Notes: generated from the sequence alone by a model not told the origin. Shown: positions 8,014 through 16,540, numbered from the stretch's first letter. The stretch is 64,000 nt of DNA from Acidisoma sp. L85 (GCF_009765865.1 NZ_LMUQ01000006.1:27998-91997), one strand, 5' to 3'. Numbers and translations: made by a program.

Positions 8014-9321
8014 TTGAAGAAAAGAGACCGGCGCGAGGGTTCGCTCGGGCGCGTCTTCACCAATCTAGGGTGGCTTTTGGGGGGCAAGGCGATGGGCGCG
8101 GCCCTAAGCCTGGTCTACCTGGCGCTGGCTGCCCGCTCCCTCGGCCCTGAGGGTTTTGGCCAGTTCGCTCTGGTCCTGGGTGGCGCACAGGCGATTTCCG
8201 CCCTCGTCAGCTGTCAAACCTGGCAAATTGTTGTGCGCTATGGCCTGCCTCATGTGAAGGAGGGTCGTGCCGCCGCCGCCGCCCGCCTCGCCGGCTTCTG
8301 TCTCTCCCTGGACATGGCAGGCGCTGTCACCGGCTGCGTTATCGCTGCGCTCTCCGTCATGGTGCTCGGCCCGCTGCTCGGCTGGTCCGCTCAATTGTCG
8401 CATGCGGGCCTCGCCTTCAGCTTCGTGATTCTCCTCTCGGGAAGGTCCACCGCCGTTGGCATCTTGCGTCTGCATGATCGCTTCGGGGTCGGCGCCTCAG
8501 CTGACACGGTGACACCCATCATGCGCTTCGTGGGCGCCCTGACGGTGGTCGCGATCGGTGCCACGGTGCGCGGCTTCCTGGTCGCCTGGGCTGCCGGCGA
8601 AATCATGACCGCCATCGTCTACTGGGTCTGCGTCAGGGCCGTGGCACCGGGGTCCTTGACCTTCCCCACTGCGCGCACGATCCGCTTCGCCCTACGTGAG
8701 AACGCTGGCATATGGCGCTTCACCTGGATGACCAATCTCAACGTCACCTTGGACTACGGCGGCAAGCAAATGGTGGTTCTGCTCGTAGGCCTCATGGTGG
8801 GGCCGGTTGGGGCTGGTCACTACCGGCTTGCCAATCAACTTGCCCAAGCGCTGGCGCGGATTTCCGAAATGGTCTCGCGCGCGATATTTCCGGAGCTCGC
8901 GCGCGCCCACACGGCCAATGCGGGCGGCGACTTCAAGCGACTCCTGATGCGTGCGACCGGGCTCGCCTCGCTCGCGGGCATCATCATCACCCTCATTCTT
9001 CTGGTACTTGGGCATCCGCTGCTGGGGCTGATCGCGGGCCGGCAATACGCCGGCATCTATCCCCTGCTTCTTCTGCTCGGTGTGGCCGCCGCCCTCGATC
9101 TTGCGAGCGTCGTCTGCGCACCGGCACTCACCGCCATGGGAAAGCCCGGACAGGTCCTCCTCGGTCGGGTCTGCGCAAACATCTGCCTGTTCGGATCGCT
9201 CGCCGTTCTGGTGCCGTGGTTCGGCACGATCGGTGCGGCCGATGCCACCATCATCGCGTCGGGCGTCACCCTCGTGGTGTTCGGCGTCACCTTATGGCGC
9301 GCCGTCCGAATCACCGCCTGA
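8014..9321 (+). CDS. Wzx/MATE-type lipid-linked oligosaccharide flippase
   Basis: About 435 residues from TTG 8014. The frame is open far upstream (to 7279), but that part is antisense to the transferase gene and lacks membrane character; the first conserved stretch is L-G-W-L-L-G-G-K-A. Roughly twelve hydrophobic helices cover the protein, as in polysaccharide biosynthesis (Wzx) and MurJ-like exporters; L-A-A-R-S-L-G-P-E-G-F-G-Q-F in the first helical pair is the classic polysaccharide-synthesis family signature. Such proteins flip polyprenyl- or lipid-linked saccharides across the inner membrane. With the transferases on both sides it suggests export of a decorated lipid intermediate. Its 3' end overlaps the convergent small exported-protein gene by 30 bases. 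Confidence 0.8.
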   Translation: MKKRDRREGSLGRVFTNLGWLLGGKAMGAALSLVYLALAARSLGPEGFGQFALVLGGAQAISALVSCQTWQIVVRYGLPHVKEGRAAAAARLAGFCLSLDMAGAVTGCVIAALSVMVLGPLLGWSAQLSHAGLAFSFVILLSGRSTAVGILRLHDRFGVGASADTVTPIMRFVGALTVVAIGATVRGFLVAWAAGEIMTAIVYWVCVRAVAPGSLTFPTARTIRFALRENAGIWRFTWMTNLNVTLDYGGKQMVVLLVGLMVGPVGAGHYRLANQLAQALARISEMVSRAIFPELARAHTANAGGDFKRLLMRATGLASLAGIIITLILLVLGHPLLGLIAGRQYAGIYPLLLLLGVAAALDLASVVCAPALTAMGKPGQVLLGRVCANICLFGSLAVLVPWFGTIGAADATIIASGVTLVVFGVTLWRAVRITA

Positions 9322-9768
9322 CTCCCTGGTCGCCTGAATCGCGAAGGTGCATGTCGATTCTGAGTCCACATAGAAACCTTGCAGCTTCTTGGGCGACCTG
9401 GTCGCCGTCTCGGTCGCCTTGAGCACACCGCCCTGGATCGATCCGGTCAGGTTGCTGGTTGCATCGCTATTCTGCATGGAGACTTCGCCCGCGGGGTCGA
9501 CGGTGCCGGTGAGCGCATGGCTGTGTCGCACCCAGATTCGATTGCCCTTCACCTCGAGTATGATCGCGTGCGAGGCTTCTCCGCATCCTTCGATGATCTG
9601 GTCCGGAAAAGCCTCGCCACGATATGTGCCGTCGAAGCCGCTACCGGTGGAGACGCTTGCTGTAGACGCGGTCACAACTGCCGGTGGTGGCGGCGTCCCG
9701 CAGGCGTCAACGGTCGCGGCGAGCACCAGCGCAACTGCGAGAGGGATGTTGCAATTCGAAAAGCGCAT
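9292..9768 (-). CDS. Small exported protein, possible lipoprotein, unknown function
   Basis: 158 residues. The N-terminus has a signal-peptide-like hydrophobic stretch (about residues 9-20) followed by V-D-A-C-G; Cys at this place suggests a lipobox, though Asp at -2 is unusual. The rest is a Ser/Thr/Gly-rich, beta-type region with G-F-D-G-T-Y-R-G-E-A-F and a C-terminal Cys; two further Cys could form a disulfide. No family recognised with certainty. It resembles small periplasmic proteins of about 150 residues that are frequent in Acetobacteraceae. It overlaps the flippase stop in opposite orientation and lies downstream of the second transferase gene on the same strand. Confidence 0.6.
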   Translation of the reverse strand: MRFSNCNIPLAVALVLAATVDACGTPPPPAVVTASTASVSTGSGFDGTYRGEAFPDQIIEGCGEASHAIILEVKGNRIWVRHSHALTGTVDPAGEVSMQNSDATSNLTGSIQGGVLKATETATRSPKKLQGFYVDSESTCTFAIQATRESGGDSDGAP

Positions 9769-9830
9769 CTTGGCCTCCGCTGTGCCAGTTCTATCCTACC
9801 ATGTGCCTGTCATGGGTCACAGCGCGAGCC

Positions 9831-10973
9831 TCAGGCCGGCCGCATGAATGCCAAAATGGCGTCAGCCGCCCGCTCTCCCGCTCGACGGTCCGTCATCGAG
9901 AACGTTTCTGCCGCCGCGGCCTCCTGACGTTCCTTGAACGCGTCCGGATGGGCGATCACCCGATCAAGCGCTGCGGGAAGAGCATCGAACCCGCCGATCA
10001 CCTCTCCAAGGGCCCAGTGTCCGTAGTCCGGTGAGGCCTGCCAGCCAGACTTGTGGGTGTTGAAAAAGATGGCAGGTCGCGGCCTTTGAATCCATTCATA
10101 AATTTGACTCGATACGTCACCCAGATAGATGTCGGCAGACTGCACATAGCTCATGTCGATCAACCGATCGCTTCCTGTGTCGATCAGCATCCCGGCGTTA
10201 TCGCGAAGGTGCCTCGGCAAACGGGGCCGTAGTCTCGCTTTTCGGTGGATAATCGAGGTGTGAAGCAGTCGCTTGAACAGCATCACATGGGGGGCGAAGA
10301 TCAGATTGAAGCGATCCTGGACTGCGAACCATTCCAGCACTTTTCTGCCTAGCGAATACCAGGACGACAGCAGCGGGTTGAAATGTGGGTTGTAAAGGAC
10401 TGTCGGCCTGTCGTTGTCAAAGAAACGCGCGGGCGGCCTGAGGTTTAGCTGATCGAATTTCGGATATCCGACGATCGCATGATTGGATTCCGTCACCAAC
10501 CCCAAGGCGAGCATCCGGCCCCGCACCTTTCGTCCAGACAGAAGCACTAAATCAAAGCTCTTGGTCGCGGGCTGGAATCCGGCCGCACCATCACCCGCGC
10601 CATGCGGAACATAAATTAATTTTGGAGCGGTCAGCCCGAACCGCGTCTTCAGCAATGTCGAGGTCGTCTCCGGTACAATCAGCGCATCGAATTGCCTGAA
10701 CAGGTCGAGATTCTCCCGGAGGATTGCGATTCGCTTAAAGGGTGCGACATGACGAAGAAGGTGGTCCGCCGCGCGGCTTGCCGCGCTGATCCGCAGACTT
10801 CTGAAGTGGACAGTTACATTCGGCGGAATAAGTGCTTGCGCTACCGCACGTTGCGCCTCGCTCGACGTCAAAATCTCGACATCGATGCCTCGCTTCGCAA
10901 GTGCTGCCGCGATGGGAATGGTATGCGGCACCTGATGGCTTGCATCGTGGTTATATAGAAAGCCGATCCTCAT
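9831..10973 (-). CDS. TagB/TagF-like glycerophosphotransferase homologue, copy 2
   Basis: 380 residues from ATG 10973, overlapping the stop of the upstream propeller gene by 4 bases (ATGA type), so the two are co-translated. Features: M-R-I-G-F-L-Y start, P-H-G-A-G-D near the centre, P-T-V-L-Y-N-P-H-F, then S-D-R-L-I-D-M-S-Y and G-D-V-S-S-Q-I-Y-E-W, which match the donor-binding end of CDP-glycerol glycerophosphotransferases. No signal peptide or clear membrane helix, consistent with a peripheral cytoplasmic enzyme acting on a membrane-bound acceptor. It is more divergent in its N-terminal acceptor half than copies 1 and 3, which suggests a different acceptor. Function is inferred from family and neighbours. 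Confidence 0.65.
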   Translation of the reverse strand: MRIGFLYNHDASHQVPHTIPIAAALAKRGIDVEILTSSEAQRAVAQALIPPNVTVHFRSLRISAASRAADHLLRHVAPFKRIAILRENLDLFRQFDALIVPETTSTLLKTRFGLTAPKLIYVPHGAGDGAAGFQPATKSFDLVLLSGRKVRGRMLALGLVTESNHAIVGYPKFDQLNLRPPARFFDNDRPTVLYNPHFNPLLSSWYSLGRKVLEWFAVQDRFNLIFAPHVMLFKRLLHTSIIHRKARLRPRLPRHLRDNAGMLIDTGSDRLIDMSYVQSADIYLGDVSSQIYEWIQRPRPAIFFNTHKSGWQASPDYGHWALGEVIGGFDALPAALDRVIAHPDAFKERQEAAAAETFSMTDRRAGERAADAILAFMRPA

Positions 10974-11890
10974 CGCCGAAAGACATTCGCACGTTTCAAA
11001 CGCTGCCGTATGATTCCATCAACGCGCCCCAGCTTGCCATGGAGCGAGACGTCCATGCGCTTGACATCGATCAGGGTCACCGATCCAGCCGTCGCGAGCG
11101 TATGCAGGCCTTCCGTGAAAGGTGCCATCCATGGTGGCGCGACGAGCATTTCGCCAACGGTCGCCGAAAATTGCGTTTCATCGAGACAATCAATCTCCAG
11201 GATGCAAATCGCGGCGCCGTAAGTCGCGCGACAATCCTGCACGGGAAGATTGATGACGCCGTTCCTCGCGAACGGCGTACCTCCGGGGCGGGTGCTGGAA
11301 AGATCGATGCGTACTGGATTGAGCGGGTGCAGTTTCCATGGACCCGTCAAGCTATCCGACCACGCCACATGAAGATGGCTCTTTTTGGCGAGCTTGCTAT
11401 GTGAGGGGGCATAGAACAGCCACCACTTTTCCCCGTAGAAAAATGGTGTCGCGTCGATTGCCGGACCATCCAGCGGAACCTCGCAGACGGGTTCCCATTC
11501 GAACGGAAACCGCCGGGCTCGATACAGAGTCAAGGCCCCAGATTGGAACGCCTCAGGAAGCATCCAGATTTCACCATCCGCCTCAAAAACGAAGGGATAG
11601 GACAGATGCCAGGGCGTTTTCAAAACCGTGCGGCATTCCAGCAAATTCAGGTCACGATCAAAAATAAGGAGATCGATATGCCCAACACGGTCGCGGTAGT
11701 CGAAGGCCTCGGCAAAAACGTGGAGGTGTCCGCCACGCCACAATGCGAAGGGATCGGCTCGAAAGGAACCCGGTGGCATATCCGGAAGCCAGACGACCGA
11801 GGACGCGTCGATGCCGCCGCGCAGGATCACCTCGGCGGGCTGCTTCACGATCGCGCATCGCCAGATGTCCATCGGTCGGAGCATCGGCAT
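10970..11890 (-). CDS. GINT1-N-like five-bladed beta-propeller protein, copy 1
   Basis: About 306 residues; the second Met (11884) aligns better with the paralogue. The protein shows blade-like repeats of the glycoside hydrolase 43/propeller type: R-A-D-P-F-A-L-W-R-G-G-H-L-H-V-F, then H-L-S-Y-P-F-V-F-E-A-D-G, A-I-D-A-T-P-F-F-Y-G-E-K-W-W-L-F and H-V-A-W-S-D-S-L-T-G-P-W. This is the pattern of the N-terminal domain of plant glucosamine inositolphosphorylceramide transferase 1, but with no glycosyltransferase domain attached. It has no signal peptide. The downstream transferase start overlaps its stop. I infer a binding or catalytic propeller acting on the lipid or glycan handled by its partner; this is not demonstrated. 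Confidence 0.65.
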   Translation of the reverse strand: MPMLRPMDIWRCAIVKQPAEVILRGGIDASSVVWLPDMPPGSFRADPFALWRGGHLHVFAEAFDYRDRVGHIDLLIFDRDLNLLECRTVLKTPWHLSYPFVFEADGEIWMLPEAFQSGALTLYRARRFPFEWEPVCEVPLDGPAIDATPFFYGEKWWLFYAPSHSKLAKKSHLHVAWSDSLTGPWKLHPLNPVRIDLSSTRPGGTPFARNGVINLPVQDCRATYGAAICILEIDCLDETQFSATVGEMLVAPPWMAPFTEGLHTLATAGSVTLIDVKRMDVSLHGKLGRVDGIIRQRLKRANVFRR

Positions 11891-11917
11891 CTTATAGGGC
11901 GAGCGAAGATGACATGG

Positions 11918-13051
11918 CTACAAGCGCTCATGCTCGCGCAGGAACTCCATGATCGCCTTCGCGGCACGGCGGGACGCGCCCGGACTGCGGTCACCCAGGG
12001 ACGCAGCCGCCATCGCCACCTGCCTCTCCAGATAGATGGGGTGCCGCGCCTTTGCCGCGCGGATCGCGGGCATGAGCTGCTCCGGCTCGGTGATGACATC
12101 GCCAAGATGCCAATGCGCGTAGCTCGGGTTAGTCTCCCACGCAATCCGGTGAGGATTGAGGAAGATGCAAGGCCGCGGCTCGATGAGAAATTCGTAGATT
12201 TGACTACTGATATCAGCCACATAAATGTCGGCGGCCCGTGTGTAGCTCATATCGACGGAATGGTCGGATCCGGTATCCACGATGACATTTGCCGAGCTTC
12301 GCGCTTCCCATTTCGCACGGAGCCGCCGGCTGCGACGCCGGAAGAATTTAACATGCGGCGCCACGATGAGATTGTAGTCATCGGACGCCGTAAACTCCGC
12401 AAGCATCGGTTCTATGAAGGTGTCCCAGGATCGCAACCCAGGCGTGATATGAGAATTATAGAGCACGGTCGGACGTTTCACAGCGAAAAAGGTGTCTTGA
12501 GCGTCGTAGAGCAAATTAGCGGTTTCGAGCTTCACCAGACCAATCGCGCGATGATTGTCCGGACGAACGTAACCTGATTCCATCATGCGCGTTGCCGACT
12601 TCGGCCCGGGCAGGAGCACCAGGTCGAAGTGTTTTGCCCGGCCGGAAAATCCTACAATTCCATCACCCGCCCCATGCGGCAGGTAGATCTTCCTGGGTCG
12701 ATCAGCAGCGTTGGATGTCTCGAATAGTCTGTAAGCGGTGTCTTCCACCGAAACGACCGCGTCATACTGTGCGAATGCACGTTCGTTTGATCGGTAGACG
12801 GTGTATTTGAGAAATCCAAAGATCTTGAGTCTCTGAACAAATGTCGTAAACAGACTGCGCTTCATACGAATATAGTTCATGGGCGCCGCGCTGTACAGCA
12901 CCCTTATGCGGTCCAGATGATAAACAGAATCCGGGTCGTTATAGTAGATCGCCACTCGGACATCGGCCATCTTGGCCATTGCAAAAGCCACAGAGGCCCC
13001 ATGATAGCACTGGTAGGGTTCTGCTACGAAGACGAACGCTATCTTCTTCAT
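11918..13051 (-). CDS. TagB/TagF-like glycerophosphotransferase homologue, copy 3
   Basis: 377 residues, beginning M-K-K-I-A-F-V-F-V-A-E and sharing Y-Q-C-Y-H-G-A-S with copy 1. Downstream blocks are Y-L-P-H-G-A-G-D, P-T-V-L-Y-N-S-H, V-D-M-S-Y-T-R-A-A-D-I-Y and A-D-I-S-S-Q-I-Y-E-F, matching the second half of CDP-glycerol glycerophosphotransferases. Its start is one base after the stop of the second propeller gene (13053), so both are read as one unit. The copy 1-like N-terminal half suggests the same acceptor class as copy 1. It is 27 bases upstream of the next propeller gene, so all four genes 9831-13976 form one minus-strand operon. Confidence 0.65.
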   Translation of the reverse strand: MKKIAFVFVAEPYQCYHGASVAFAMAKMADVRVAIYYNDPDSVYHLDRIRVLYSAAPMNYIRMKRSLFTTFVQRLKIFGFLKYTVYRSNERAFAQYDAVVSVEDTAYRLFETSNAADRPRKIYLPHGAGDGIVGFSGRAKHFDLVLLPGPKSATRMMESGYVRPDNHRAIGLVKLETANLLYDAQDTFFAVKRPTVLYNSHITPGLRSWDTFIEPMLAEFTASDDYNLIVAPHVKFFRRRSRRLRAKWEARSSANVIVDTGSDHSVDMSYTRAADIYVADISSQIYEFLIEPRPCIFLNPHRIAWETNPSYAHWHLGDVITEPEQLMPAIRAAKARHPIYLERQVAMAAASLGDRSPGASRRAAKAIMEFLREHERL

Positions 13052-13052
13052 C

Positions 13053-13976
13053 TCAACCAGCCGACCGCTTTAGAGACCGAGCCTCTCTCCATCGGCGTCG
13101 CAACACGCCTTGAATGCGGACCGCCTCCCCGTAGAAAGACGCCTCTGTCCGCTTGACGTCGATCAGCGTGACCGGGCCCGCGGAGGCGAGCGTATGCAAA
13201 CCCTCCGTGAACGGCGCCATCCAGGAGGGCGCACTCACACCCGCACGATCCGTCGCCACGAATCCTGTCCCGTCCAAAGTCTCGATTGAAAGGACGCGAA
13301 TGGCGCCGCCATAGGTTAATCGGCAGTCCTGAACGGGCAGAATGATCGCGCCGCCCCAAACCATCGGTCTGCCGCCCGGACGAGCACTCGCCAGATCGGC
13401 ACGCACGGGATTGAGCGGATGAAGGTGCCAGGGGCCGGTCAGCCTATCGGACCACGCCACGTGAAGGTTGCTGCGACGAGCCAAAGCATCGTGAGAGGGC
13501 GAATAGAACAGCCACCACCTGCCGCCGTGCCAAAGAGGCGTTGCATCGATCGCCGGGCTGTCGAGCGGGATTGAGTAGACCGCCTCCCAGTCGTCCGGAA
13601 AAGAACGCGCGCGATACAGGGTCAGCGTACCCGATTTATAGGCCTCGGGCAGCATCCATGTGTCGCCCTCGGCCTCGAAGACGAATGGATAAGAGAGGTG
13701 CCAAGGCGTTCTTAGAATCGGCCTGGTTTCGAGAAATTTGAGATCGCCATCGTAAACGAGCAGATCAATATGGCCGATCCGGGTCCGGTAATCGAATGCC
13801 TCGGCAAACACATAGAGGCGCCCATCCCGCCATAGCGCGAAGGGGTCCGCCCAGAAGGTAAATGGGGGCGTATCCGGAAACCAGATTGCAGAGCCTGGGC
13901 TAACGCCGTCGCGGACAATCTCCTCCGCCGTCTGCTTCACGATCGCGCACCGCCAAATGTCCAGTGGCCGCGGCAT
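13053..13976 (-). CDS. GINT1-N-like five-bladed beta-propeller protein, copy 2
   Basis: 307 residues, starting M-P-R-P-L-D-I-W-R-C-A-I-V-K-Q and highly similar along its length to the copy at 10970-11890. Repeated blade motifs are W-A-D-P-F-A-L-W-R-D-G, H-L-S-Y-P-F-V-F-E-A-E-G, A-I-D-A-T-P-L-W-H-G-G-R-W-W-L-F and H-V-A-W-S-D-R-L-T-G-P-W. First gene of the minus-strand operon, with its transferase partner following after one base. As with copy 1, the domain is related to the N-terminal half of plant GINT1, which modifies glycosyl inositolphosphoceramides; this link to sphingolipids is suggestive beside a ceramide locus, but the bacterial function is unknown. Confidence 0.65.
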   Translation of the reverse strand: MPRPLDIWRCAIVKQTAEEIVRDGVSPGSAIWFPDTPPFTFWADPFALWRDGRLYVFAEAFDYRTRIGHIDLLVYDGDLKFLETRPILRTPWHLSYPFVFEAEGDTWMLPEAYKSGTLTLYRARSFPDDWEAVYSIPLDSPAIDATPLWHGGRWWLFYSPSHDALARRSNLHVAWSDRLTGPWHLHPLNPVRADLASARPGGRPMVWGGAIILPVQDCRLTYGGAIRVLSIETLDGTGFVATDRAGVSAPSWMAPFTEGLHTLASAGPVTLIDVKRTEASFYGEAVRIQGVLRRRWREARSLKRSAG

Positions 13977-14216
13977 ACGACCTCCCTCGTCAACATCACC
14001 TTATAGAGGCGGCGAACCACACCTGACCAGAAGCCCCGATCGTATAGGGCGAGGATCGAGAGGACGTTGACGACCAGCCTAAGCTCCGGAAGGAGAAGAG
14101 TTACGCCTCTGCGCGGGGCAGGTCCATCACCTCAGTAGAAGAACACCTGCAAACGAGACCAGCCTGAAGATTCGCGTTTGCCCAACCACATCCGACTTGG
14201 TTTGAAAGGCGAAATG
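13977..14216. other. Intergenic region between envelope-lipid locus and cyclase gene
   Basis: 240 bases with no supported gene. It contains the upstream region of the minus-strand propeller/transferase operon, so the operon promoter should lie here. I do not see a convincing -35/-10 pair. A short open frame at 14101-14283 overlaps the cyclase gene on the same strand and has no family character. Confidence 0.5.
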
Positions 14217-15191
14217 TCACTCGCGCAATGGCATCGCGATGGGCCGCATTGGCGAGCCGGTAGCGCCCGCCAACTTTATGCAAGCGCCAATAAAAGCAAA
14301 TTCAAAGACCGCATTGGCGCTCAATTCATCGAGCTGGGCCATCTCCAAGATAGGCACCCCGGCCTCTGCTAACAAATAACAATGAACCGGAAGATAGTTT
14401 CCCGGCTCAGTGGACGGAACTTGCTCCAACGTCAAATTATCCGCTCCGATCATAACCGCGCCCCCTTTGCAAAGATACTCCGCCCCTTCGCGCGTGAGCC
14501 CAGGAGTATTGGCGCAAAACGCTGCAGCATCGAGCCAATGCTTCATCTGTCCAGTACGGAGAAGCACCACATCTCCTGGACGTAGCTCTGTCTTCTGATG
14601 CTTGAGGCAGTTCTCCAAGTCCTTCGCGCCGATGCCGTAGCTAGGAGGGAGGACGTCGAGTCCGTGCATGCTTGCGATATCCAGCATGATCCCCCGCGCC
14701 ACTACCGGAGGATGTTTCTCCGCGCCGCATTTGTTCCAGCCGCGGCTGCCAAGATTATCATCGATAGTGTAATTGTTCCATATCCGTCCCCTAAACCCAA
14801 AATGGTTGAGCGCATCAATATGGGTGCCGCAATGGGTATACATGGAGACCGCATCGCCTGAATAAGCTACCAGATCGTTTGTAGCGTCGTCCTGCTTCAT
14901 GGAATTCCAGACATTTTCTCCGGGTGGAGTATGGGTCATCCAGATCTGATAGGAAGGATCGCCAGCGGCCGTCCAACTCGGCATCCCGACGAAGTTATCT
15001 ACTGAAAGATCGTAAACATGGGAGGCATCCGCCCGCCGCATGATTGCATCACGAGACGCGCCATCGATGAGATTGAGCATCCCTACTTCATCTGTTGGCC
15101 CGAAAGGGCTCGTCGAGACTTGCCGAAAACTCGCGTTCCATGCCGCGATCTTTAGCTTCATGGCTTCGTTAACAATCTGCGGTGAGCACAT
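14217..15191 (-). CDS. Cyclase-family (kynurenine formamidase-like) metal hydrolase
   Basis: 324 residues, ATG at 15191 preceded by AGGA about 8 bases upstream. The family signature H-C-G-T-H-I-D-A-L-N-H (HxGTHxDxxxH type) is present near residue 117 and marks the metal-binding active site of the cyclase family (PF04199). E-T-like C-terminal features include P-V-H-C-Y-L-L-A-E-A-G-V-P-I. Members hydrolyse amide or lactone bonds, for example N-formylkynurenine; longer members of this size often act in catabolic clusters, and the substrate cannot be told. It stands alone between the lipid locus and a broken pirin gene. It appears intact in a region of otherwise decaying genes. Confidence 0.82.
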   Translation of the reverse strand: MCSPQIVNEAMKLKIAAWNASFRQVSTSPFGPTDEVGMLNLIDGASRDAIMRRADASHVYDLSVDNFVGMPSWTAAGDPSYQIWMTHTPPGENVWNSMKQDDATNDLVAYSGDAVSMYTHCGTHIDALNHFGFRGRIWNNYTIDDNLGSRGWNKCGAEKHPPVVARGIMLDIASMHGLDVLPPSYGIGAKDLENCLKHQKTELRPGDVVLLRTGQMKHWLDAAAFCANTPGLTREGAEYLCKGGAVMIGADNLTLEQVPSTEPGNYLPVHCYLLAEAGVPILEMAQLDELSANAVFEFAFIGACIKLAGATGSPMRPIAMPLRE

Positions 15192-15366
15192 GTTACATCC
15201 TATCGATCGACTGTGACTTGGAGAGATCTAATGCAACGTGATGAGCTAAATTCCAGACGAACCGGATCAGAATCGCGGGTCATTTACTACACAATCTCTT
15301 CGCCTCGCGCAAATTCGCACGACGGGACTACCGCCAGAATCACTTTGACGTTGCGCAGGTTGAGCA

Positions 15367-16358
15367 TCAGATATTTGCACCAGAGCCTGCGCCGGAAGCC
15401 TCAGCTCGTCGGAGATCCGGCTTGCGCCTGCACCGGATCCGAAGGACGCGCTCTTCCGGCAGCGGGATGAAATCCTTGTCGCCACCGGGGACCTTCGCGA
15501 AGCGGCCTGCTTTCCAATCCGCTTTACCCTGCTCAATCCGTTCGCGCGACGAAGGGACAAAGTTCCAGAACAAATGGCGCGGCCCGTCCATCACCGCGCC
15601 ACCCAGCAACAGCAGCCGGGCCCCCCTCAGCCCCGCGCGCAGTGCGATGCTGTCATTGGCTCGGAACAACGGCATGCGGCTGGTGTCGAAGTAAACGCCG
15701 GCGATTTCGACGCCGCCCTCCACGACATAGGCCGCGCGTTCCTCATGGCTGTCCGGCATCGGCAGGACTGCGCCCGGCTGCAAGCACGGCATCGGCGTAG
15801 AACAATTCCGACGGCGTGAGGACCGGCGCGCGCAGGCCCCAGCCATAGCCAGCGATCAGCCGTAGCTTGGCACCGCCATTCTCAATGACTGGCAGGGCAT
15901 CCGCCCCGTGGTGGAGAAAGCCAGGCGCCACCTCCTTATGCTGCCGTGGCAGGGCCACCCAGGACTGGATGCCGAACAGCCGGTTCGAATGCCCCGGGCG
16001 CTCTTCGCCGTCCGCTCAGAATGGGCGATACCTTGCCCCGCCGTCATCCAATTGACGTCGCCGGGCACGATCGACTGGTCGGAGCCAAGGCTGTCGCGGT
16101 GCTGGATCGCGCCATCGAATAAGTAGGTTACGGTGGACAGCCCGATATGGGGGTGCGGCCGCACGTCCAGCCCCTTGCCGGTCAGGAACTCGCCAGGCCC
16201 CATCTGGTCGAAGAAGATGAAGGGGCGACCATCTGCCGCTGCCTGGCCGGGAGTGCGCGCCGCACCTCGAATCCGCCGATATCGTGGGCTCGTGGGAGGA
16301 TCACGTTTTCCATGCAGGCCGGCATCGTCTCGTTTGGGCCGGTTTCGCCGCTCATCAT
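15367..16358 (-). pseudogene. Pirin-family gene broken by three frameshifts
   Basis: Reading the minus strand from ATG 16358 (M-M-S-G-E-T-G-P-N, with an AAAGGA site upstream) gives pirin sequence through R-R-A-L-P. It continues in a second frame with [13 protein letters not shown] and [11 protein letters not shown], including the cupin metal ligands and [14 protein letters not shown] third frame carries [11 protein letters not shown] and the region to F-Y-A-D-A-V-L, and a fourth stretch L-Q-P-G-A-V-L-P-M to F-I-P-L-P-E. The breaks fall near 16235-16250, 15980-16010 and 15785-15800. Together they rebuild a nearly full-length pirin (quercetinase-like bicupin, about 290 residues). Either a decayed gene or an indel-rich stretch of assembly. 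Confidence 0.8.
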
Positions 16359-16372
16359 ATTTGTCCTTTCAA

Positions 16373-16540
16373 CTTTGGCGGCTCGAACTCGCGGGCGCCG
16401 ACGTGGGCGCGCGCTGGCAGCCGCTCACAAATCATTGGATGCCGCATGTCAATGATTTCGTGCTGGTCTTCAATGATCTCCATATTGCCATGACTGCTGC
16501 CCGCGTCGGCGGACTCGCCGAACGTCTCCTCAGCCGTCCG
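16373..16540 (+). pseudogene. Fragment of a TTC38-like tetratricopeptide repeat protein
   Basis: A plus-strand frame encodes about 55 residues beginning L-W-R-L-E-L-A-G-A-D-V-G and containing R-W-Q-P-L, N-D-F-V-L-V-F-N-D-L-H-I-A-M and A-E-R-L-L-S-R-P. This is the pattern of the C-terminal part of TTC38-type TPR proteins (helical pair with the V-L-P-F-N-D-x-H motif). Upstream sequence in the frame is antisense to the pirin gene and not related. There is no start codon in context, so this is a gene remnant. The adjacent 16541-16790 holds nothing I can recognise. Confidence 0.5.

Noticed and set aside
14101..14283. A 60-codon minus-strand ORF downstream of the cyclase gene.
   Set aside because: It overlaps the cyclase 3' end in another frame, lacks a good ribosome-binding site and has no family character.
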